Source of the DNA: Chrysemys picta bellii
Taxonomy: Eukaryota; Chordata; Testudines; Emydidae
Direction of reading: 5' to 3'
DNA length: 64,000 nt
Assembly: GCF_011386835.1 (NCBI RefSeq)
Contig: NC_088797.1
Span: 90,344,264 to 90,408,263 of the forward strand
Translations under genes and position numbers: made by a program
Notes under the pieces: generated by a model
The model's database searches: none
Seen by the model: the letters and a program-made list of their open reading frames with translations, nothing else
What the model was told of the DNA's origin: nothing
Shown here: positions 58,600 to 64,000 of the stretch, piece by piece
Layout: each line of letters opens with the position of its first letter
Numbering within the stretch: position 1 is the first letter of the stretch

Positions 58600-59126
58600 C
58601 CACTCAAGCATGCCTTGGAACAATCTGCTGGGGTAAATGGGGAGGTGCTGAAACCCAGGCAGCTGAGACAGTGGCCCCGCTTCGAGCTCCAGGCCGAACA
58701 GCTATACCATCTGGAGCAAGACCAGGAGACAGAGGAACATAAGCCCCTTTTGGCTGGGCCTACATGGTAATATAAGTGACTATTGCTCCTCCTGTCCAGC
58801 ATGCCTCCTGCCTAAGGGAATACCGAATGCACCACTTATCTTGGTTCCCCTTGCTGACACCCCATTTGAAAGGATAGGCATGGATTTAGCGGGGCCCCTA
58901 GAGAGAAGTTCTACAGGGTATCAACATATCCTAATCATCCTAGACTATATAATGTGGTACCCCAAAGCCATTCCCTTGTGATTCACCAATGCTTCTACCA
59001 TTGCAAAGGAACTTATGAAACTTTTTCGTGGATGGGAATACCCCAAAGAAATCTTTACAGATCAAGGATCTAACTTTACTTCCTTATTAATGAAAGAGCT
59101 GAGTCAGCTACTGAAGGTGAAGACAT
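58600..59126 (+). pseudogene. Gypsy integrase segment in inverted orientation
   Basis: Plus-strand frames give a zinc-binding remnant (CSSCPACLPKG, about 58785-58818), then PFERIGMDLAGPLERSSTGY with the first catalytic aspartate (about 58883). HILIILDYIMWYPKAIPL follows, then FTDQGSNFTSLLMKELSQLL with the second aspartate (about 59060). The frame stops matching at 59126, before the third acidic residue. Order and content fit a Gmr1-like integrase core, but the strand is opposite to the gag, protease and RT around it. Confidence 0.85.
59099..59126 (+). repeat. 28-bp inverted repeat at integrase flip, right copy
   Basis: It pairs with 58572-58599 and is immediately followed by the long inverted-repeat arm starting at 59126. 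Confidence 0.88.
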
Positions 59127-59521
59127 TTTTCCCCAAACATTTTTCTGATGGAATATTTCATTATAAATCAGTTTGGGAGAATTTAGTTTCTTATTGAAAA
59201 CAACTTTTATGATTTAGATAATGAAAAGGCTGGCTTGAAATATTCCCTGTAGACAGACACTCCTCAGAAATCATATTTACCTTCATTGTGTAGCACTTAG
59301 ATATCATGGTAATGAGTGTGGTCTAATAACTTAGAATAGATAGTCAAAAAAAGAAAGGAACTGGTTAGTTAGCTGCGAAGGGAGGGTCTGTTGGGTTATT
59401 TTCATATGCTTTACCAGTTAATTATCTCTATTACTTTATGGGTATTTCTTTCACAAATGAATTGCTTTTTCTTCCTCCTTCTCCAGGGAAATCTGACACA
59501 GTATTGCTGAATTTGTGACAT
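59126..59521 (+). repeat. 390-bp inverted repeat arm A
   Basis: This segment is the reverse complement of 61706-62095 at about 98% identity by eye: a few substitutions and one 2-base indel. It is AT-rich and non-coding, and it sits between the flipped integrase and the protease remnant. It is not part of a Gypsy that I recognise. Confidence 0.9.
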
Positions 59522-59531
59522 GCTTGAGTGT

Positions 59532-60030
59532 CTAGTCCACTCTTTGTTCACAAGGAAAGTTGGAGTCTGGTGCTAGGATATATGCTTTCTGGGTCAAGCA
59601 CCTTCTGTACAATCTCAGGTGCTGTTTGTTGCTGGCTTGTTGACCATGGCCAGAAGTTCTCTCTCCAGCATCTTCCTTTTCCTCTCCCATTCCCACTAAC
59701 TCTGTCAGTTCTTCCTGTACTCTCTTCAGGGAGTTGGACTCCATCTCATCAGGTGGCCATTCCCCCCATTCCTTCAGAACTTCACCAAAGTATTTCCAGT
59801 CTCTCCCCAATATTACTAGACAGGTGAGGGTAGAGGTCATTCCCACACATAGGGTCATTGTATGCTCTTCCATAGTGAGCTGTACTTCTCTGGTGGGATA
59901 TGTCTTTACATCATCATGGACACATTGCAGGTAGATATTCTCCGCTGCCTCACCTTGGAGACTAACCAAGTGATCCCTGACCAGGGTCTGGTCATGCCCT
60001 GGGTTGACCAAGCTGATAACCGATCTCCCA
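59532..60030 (-). pseudogene. Gypsy aspartic protease remnant
   Basis: The minus-strand frame reads LVNPGHDQTLVRDHLVSLQG, followed by CVHDDVKTYPTREVQLTMEE and, further on, LVILGRDWKYFGEVL. This is the layout of retropepsins fused after gag in this Gypsy group: an active-site loop followed by xTLVR, a later ILGRDW. The catalytic aspartate triad (D-S/T-G) appears as N-P-G here, so the enzyme would be inactive. The tail is rich in glutamate and then runs into the repeat arm. Confidence 0.72.
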
Positions 60031-60330
60031 TTAATTCATACTGGCGACACCAGCTTACCAGGGTTTTTTTTTTCCTAGTCCAAGTCTCTGCCATCCAGAC
60101 CTGCTCATAATTACAATCAATCAAGGGGCAATCCTGGTGCAGATGCCTAAGTTGCCCACACAAGAAACAGGCCCTTGGGCAAGGTGAGCATTTGTTCCCT
60201 GATCCCTGGCAGAGTTTTCCTGCTGGGGTAGTTCTTTTTTTCCTTGGTGGTATTCCCCACAGGGTGTGTGGCTGAGGCACATTTCAACATGTAGGAATTA
60301 CCTGTGGAATAGAAATTCTGAGTTTCAATC
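60030..60330 (-). pseudogene. Gypsy gag carboxy-terminal zinc knuckle
   Basis: The minus-strand frame contains CFLCGQLRHLHQDC, an exact C-x2-C-x4-H-x4-C knuckle (about 60173-60131), preceded by a basic stretch (PRKKRTTPAGK). Gag knuckles bind element RNA. The amino-terminal gag is missing: LTR-like sequence of another type begins by 60375. Confidence 0.78.
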
Positions 60331-60374
60331 AAATCTAGCTGAGAGTTATTGCTGTTTCATTAGAATAAGTGATT

Positions 60375-60630
60375 TCAGAGGCAGGCAGTTGCAGGAAAGA
60401 GATCTTTATTGAGCATGCACTGAGAACAGAGTTACATGCTGAAAAGCCGGTGTCAGTGTCAAGAGAGATCCATGGCCCAAAAGGCTGCTCAGAGTTTTAG
60501 TGAACGTTTTAAACTGACTCTGCTTTGAGAATATAAATAAAACCATGGACAGATTTAATGGAGTCTCTGCTAACAGAGCCCAGTTAGCACAATTTTTGTC
60601 TGGGAGAGACTCCAGCAGCAGAAAGTGGCT
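60375..60630 (-). repeat. Possible retroviral-type LTR fragment
   Basis: On the minus strand CTGTTCTCAGTGCATGCTC is followed by AATAAAGATCTCTTTCC (near 60400), a typical R-U5 junction. Upstream wording includes GAGCAGCCTTTTGGGCC. The ends were not fixed and no viral protein is adjacent. Confidence 0.38.
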
Positions 60631-60726
60631 GTAACTTTCTCCAGAGTGGGGTAGGGGAAAAACAAGTTGAAACAGACCCCAAACCAGGTGCAGCTGCCTG
60701 GGAGGGCAAGAATGGATTGGCTAGGG

Positions 60727-61044
60727 CAGTGTTTCCCAAACTTGGGATGCAGCTTGTGTAGAGACAGCCCCCTGGCGGGCCGGGCCGGTTTGTTTACCTG
60801 CCGTGTCCACACGTCTAGGCGATCGTGGCTCCCACTGGCCGTGGTTCACTGCTCCAGGCCAATGAGAGCTGCTGGAAGCAGCCGCCAGTACGTCCCTTGG
60901 CCTGCGCCGCTACTAGTAGCTCCCACTGGCCCGGAGCAGTGAACCGCGGCCAGTGGGAGCCGCGATCGGCTAGACCTGCGGACATGGCCCGGCCCACCAG
61001 GGGCTTTCCCTACACAAGCGGCGTCCCAAGTTTGGGAAACACTG
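60727..61044. mobile_element. Non-autonomous hAT element with palindromic core
   Basis: The ends CAGTGTTTCCCAAACTTGGG and CCCAAGTTTGGGAAACACTG are exact inverted repeats. The flanks GGCTAGGG (60719-60726) and GACTAGGG (61045-61052) match at 7 of 8. Inside, 60821-60857 and about 60928-60967 are also near reverse complements, containing GGTTCACTGCTCC and GGAGCAGTGAACC. It is non-coding. Confidence 0.88.
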
Positions 61045-61427
61045 GACTAGGGCAACTGGTGATTTTGCTGATACATATTTTTAGCCTCCTCTGCCAGGAT
61101 AGCTAAGGAGTGATTTTCCGCTCTCAGCACTTGGGATCTTGCTGAAATAAGGATATATATTTTGCATTATGTGACACAAGTGAGGGGGAATTCAGTTCAT
61201 GTTCAGTTCATTGACTATAGACAAAAGGCTAACTGACCAGTCTGGTTTACTGTCTGAACTTTGTGGAAAAGATGTTGCAAAAAACAAAATATGGCAAAAC
61301 TAACATACTAGGGACCAGAAAAATGAGACTTTAAAACATTCTTTCAATTGGATAATCTATTGTGTGCTGTTAGTGAGTTTCACAGGTAAAGAAATGTGTT
61401 TGCGCTTTAAAATATTTGGGGCTAGAT

Positions 61428-61505
61428 CCTCAGCTGGTATAAATTGGTATGGGTCCATTGAAGTGCCGGGACATATACTAATTTACATCAGCTGAGGATC
61501 TGTCC
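61428..61505. repeat. Short palindromic old repeat
   Basis: GGGCTAGATCCTCAGCTGGTATAAAT is answered by ATTTACATCAGCTGAGGATCTGTCCC, giving a long imperfect hairpin. The wording is typical of short old repeats in amniotes. Confidence 0.5.
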
Positions 61506-61705
61506 CTTTACTTTTAACTTTACAGTTATTCATAAAAATTGGGTTTTCCTACTGGAGCCAACTTTGGACTAATGATTTATACACAAAATATTATATACTG
61601 CCAATAAGCCGGTCTTCCTACTAGCTTTATTTTCTCTACCACCTAGCTTCTCTTTTTGCTTGATCAAGTATGACAAGATAGTCGGTAGCCTTGGAAATTA
61701 TTTCG

Positions 61706-62095
61706 ATGTCACAAATTCAGCAATACTGTGTCAGATTTCCCTGGAGAAGGAGGAAGAAAAAGCAATTCATTTGTGAAAGAAATACCCATAAAGTAATAGA
61801 GATAATTAACTGGTAAAGCATATGAAAATAACCCAACAGACCCTCCCTTCGCAGCCAACTAACCAGTTCCTTTCTTTTTTTAACTATCTATTCTAAGTTA
61901 TTAGACCACACTCATTACCATGATATCTAAGTGCTACACAATGAAGGTAAATGATTCCTGAGGAGCGTCTGTCTACAGGGAATATTTCAAGCCAGCCTTT
62001 TCATTATCTAAATCATAAAAGTTGTTTTCAATAAGAAACTAAATTCTCCCAAACTGATTTATAATGAAATATTCCATCAGAAAAATGTTTGAGGA
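61706..62095 (-). repeat. 390-bp inverted repeat arm B
   Basis: It is the reverse complement of 59126-59521. Sequence on both outer sides (61680-61705 and 62096 onward) differs from that beside arm A, so the duplication ends are sharp. Confidence 0.9.
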
Positions 62096-62520
62096 AAAAG
62101 AAAGTTTCCTAAGAATATTAAATTATTTCTTGCTGCCATACAAATAATATGGTTATTCAATAAAGATAAAGCTTTGTTAGCCAAATAGGGAAATTACCTG
62201 AGATTTATAGAGCTACTTCCATTACTTTAAATCATGACGATTTACCAACATTCTTCACACTCTCGTCTGTATTTTTTAAACCTTGTCCTATTTTGACAAC
62301 TCTTTCAAGTTAATACACACCATTTTAGTGTGAGTGTATTTATAGTTCAGAATTGTCAAATACTAGCTACTTTGTATAGGAACTGGGAAGACAACAGAAT
62401 TTATCTGTTCTCTCTCTTTCAATAGAAAGATGCACCTAAGAATATTACCATAGTAACTATTCAGATCGTATAATTAGCAATACAATCCCATATGAGATGG
62501 CATTTTTATTATTACTAGCC
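62096..62520. other. AT-rich sequence without recognised features
   Basis: Nothing recognised. Confidence 0.45.
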
Positions 62521-62569
62521 CATTTCGTGGGCACAAAGGAAAAATGGCCCTCACTCTTGAGATCAACAC

Positions 62570-63148
62570 CTGCTTCCATTGGTTGCATGCTGTCACTTTC
62601 TCTTTTCCTCTGGTCTGCAGACCCTCTCTCGCTCCAGGAACCACAGTGTCCTCTTTGTGACCCTCTTCTCGGGTAGCAAAGTCCCTTTTCCTAGCAGTCC
62701 AAGGCAGTCTTGCCTCTCACTGTCCCATGGTGCCACTCCCTCAGTGGATAATAGGGAAGCCCAGGCCAGCCTTCTACTTTGGGTTCCAGTCCAGGGACCC
62801 TCAACTCAGCAATTCTGGGTCTTCCTTTCTCAGCTCTCACTGCTCTTTCTCTGGGCTGCTTCCTACCACATCTGATTCCCCTTCACCCTCTGGGTGTACC
62901 AGCTTCAAAACGCTCCTCTCTCCCCAGGAAGTGATTACTGCCTGGCTTCCTACAGCCTTTGATAGCAGCCCTGTCTGTTGCCAGCTACTTGGCTTTATGC
63001 AAGCCCCACCTGTTCTGACACAGCGGAACAAGCTTCTCATTAGTTCTCTGCTCCCTGGCTCCGCCTCCAGGTGCAGCCTGTGGAGTTAATTGGCCACCTG
63101 GCTATCTTAACCCCTTTCAGTCCTGTGTGGGGTGCTCACCCCATCACA
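62570..63148 (-). repeat. Probable solo LTR
   Basis: On the minus strand the unit starts TGTGATGGGGTGAGCACC at 63148. This is close to the Gypsy LTR start at 56914 (TGTGATGGGGTATATA), and the pyrimidine-rich body resembles other LTRs here. The far end is not fixed. No coding sequence adjoins. ORFs at 62579-63089 are shadows of the CT-rich strand. Confidence 0.45.
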
Positions 63149-63154
63149 CTGAAT

Positions 63155-64000
63155 AAATAATAAAACTAGATTTAATTAGACTTCTCTAATTTGGTGTCCT
63201 TCTTAGCTGTCCAGTTTTCCAAACTGGCTTTATTTTACTTTAGTAAATACCGCAAAATAGAGGTGTGACTTCATGGAGAAAAATGGAGATTGAGGAAATG
63301 ACCAAATACAGAAAGGCATGAGTCCTACTGTTTTGAGCAGGACAATAATTTGGAGACACATACCCATCAGTCGCTACAGAGGTTGCTACTGTGTCATAAA
63401 ATACATCTGATGCCACCAAGTGTGATATGACGTTCATGCAATTTTCCATTTGCTAAAAGTCATGGAGTTACTTTTATTAAGACTAATAAAATTGCCTTGT
63501 TCATAAATTCTCAATAATCTTTTCCCCATATTTCTGTTTTCAGTAATAATCTCTCCATGCAGCCTATGCTATCAATTCAAATGGCATCTTAAACATTTTA
63601 TGTTAGTTGTAAACATGGACATAAATTAGTAATGTGAATTTGTTTTATTAGTCATTTTATTACAAATGCCTCCTAGAATGTGACTGATGGGCAAATGTAA
63701 ATTATAAATTCATCTTAAATAGACAGAGGAGAAATGTTATTGCATTTCATACTCTATGAGCCTAGAGCTGATTTACAGATGCCTATCTCAGATCAGAAAT
63801 GGATATTGGATGACACAGCTTTAGATGTCCCCTTTATTGGATGTGGAGACAGGATTTGCACCCCCACATACACTCCTATTGTGACCTGGCTGGCGTTTCT
63901 GTTCCCAGAGCCTGGGGATCTGCAAGAACTGCAGCAGAACAGACCCTTCTGTGCAGGTGCCTTGTTGCTCCCCACTACAGCCAGGATTCCCTCTGTGACA
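63155..64000. other. Sequence without clear features
   Basis: AT-rich up to about 63880. The last 120 bases are GC-richer and LTR-like in wording (TGTGACCTGGCTGGCG to CTCTGTGACA), but they are cut by the window end. Confidence 0.35.

Larger units (their letters stand above)
56345..60330 (-). mobile_element. Gmr1-like Gypsy with an inverted integrase
   Basis: Minus-strand order from high to low coordinate: a CCHC zinc knuckle (60173-60131), aspartic protease (60020-59830), a 390-bp non-Gypsy arm (59521-59126), an integrase segment on the opposite strand (58600-59126), integrase tail and RT (about 58590-57503), RNase H (about 57270-57073), a purine tract (56930-56915) and the 3' LTR (56914-56345). 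In a Gmr1-like element the integrase should sit exactly where it does here, but on the minus strand, so the segment has been flipped. Stops, frameshifts and altered active sites show that it is dead. Confidence 0.75.

Noticed and set aside
62579..63089. 98- and 120-residue ORFs in the CT-rich segment
   Set aside because: They lie in a probable LTR on its antisense strand. They are serine/proline-rich because of pyrimidine bias.
1..64000. CRISPR arrays, operons, phage or other prokaryotic systems
   Set aside because: The repeat content is vertebrate. No regularly spaced direct repeats, gene clusters or ribosome-binding sites are present.
1..64000. tRNA or rRNA genes
   Set aside because: I looked for T-loop wording such as GGTTCGAATCC and found no convincing tRNA fold. 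MIR-like fragments account for the nearest matches.

Overview
This window looks like non-coding vertebrate nuclear DNA, intergenic or intronic, most probably from a turtle and less probably a crocodilian. I recognise no intact host gene, no convincing host exon, and no tRNA or rRNA gene. The organism call rests on the repeats: CR1/L3-type LINEs, Penelope-like elements (PLEs) with a characteristic 3' end, Ty3/Gypsy elements of the Gmr1-like type (integrase before reverse transcriptase), many non-autonomous hAT elements with 8-bp target duplications, and old MIR-like SINEs. I see no mammalian L1 or Alu. The species call comes from memory of these families and was not searched.

Layout. 1-5.1 kb: AT-rich sequence with one small palindromic PLE insertion. 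5.2-9.2 kb: decayed minus-strand Gypsy element with a plus-strand CR1 inserted in it, then a second CR1 fragment. 9.5 kb: PLE insertion forming a perfect 85-bp-arm hairpin inside a 13-bp target duplication. 10-15 kb: mostly unique AT-rich DNA. 15.4-19.3 kb: possible LTR, a third PLE insertion with a 15-bp target duplication, and two hAT elements. 20-33 kb: AT-rich DNA with microsatellites, MITE-like elements, CR1 fragments and hAT elements. 33.6-36.6 kb: a 2.9-kb hAT-type unit carrying a nested hAT. 37.3-38.4 kb: probable solo LTR. 41.7-43.7 kb: probable solo LTR split by a GC-rich hAT. 45.9-48.4 kb: CR1 split by a hAT, then further repeats and a retroviral-type LTR. 50.3-51.4 kb: a 1.1-kb GC-rich hAT that is nearly one large palindrome. 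52.6-54 kb: the longest PLE copy, with RT and GIY-YIG endonuclease remnants. 56.3-62.1 kb: a second Gmr1-like Gypsy whose integrase segment is inverted in place, next to a roughly 98% identical 390-bp inverted repeat. 62.6-63.1 kb: another probable LTR.

These are independent insertions, not a cooperating set of genes. Their nesting gives a relative order of insertion. The most noteworthy signals are the PLE insertions, which share an inverted-head structure centred on a hammerhead-ribozyme-like hairpin, and the locally rearranged Gypsy at 58.5-62.1 kb. I found no previously undescribed multi-gene system.
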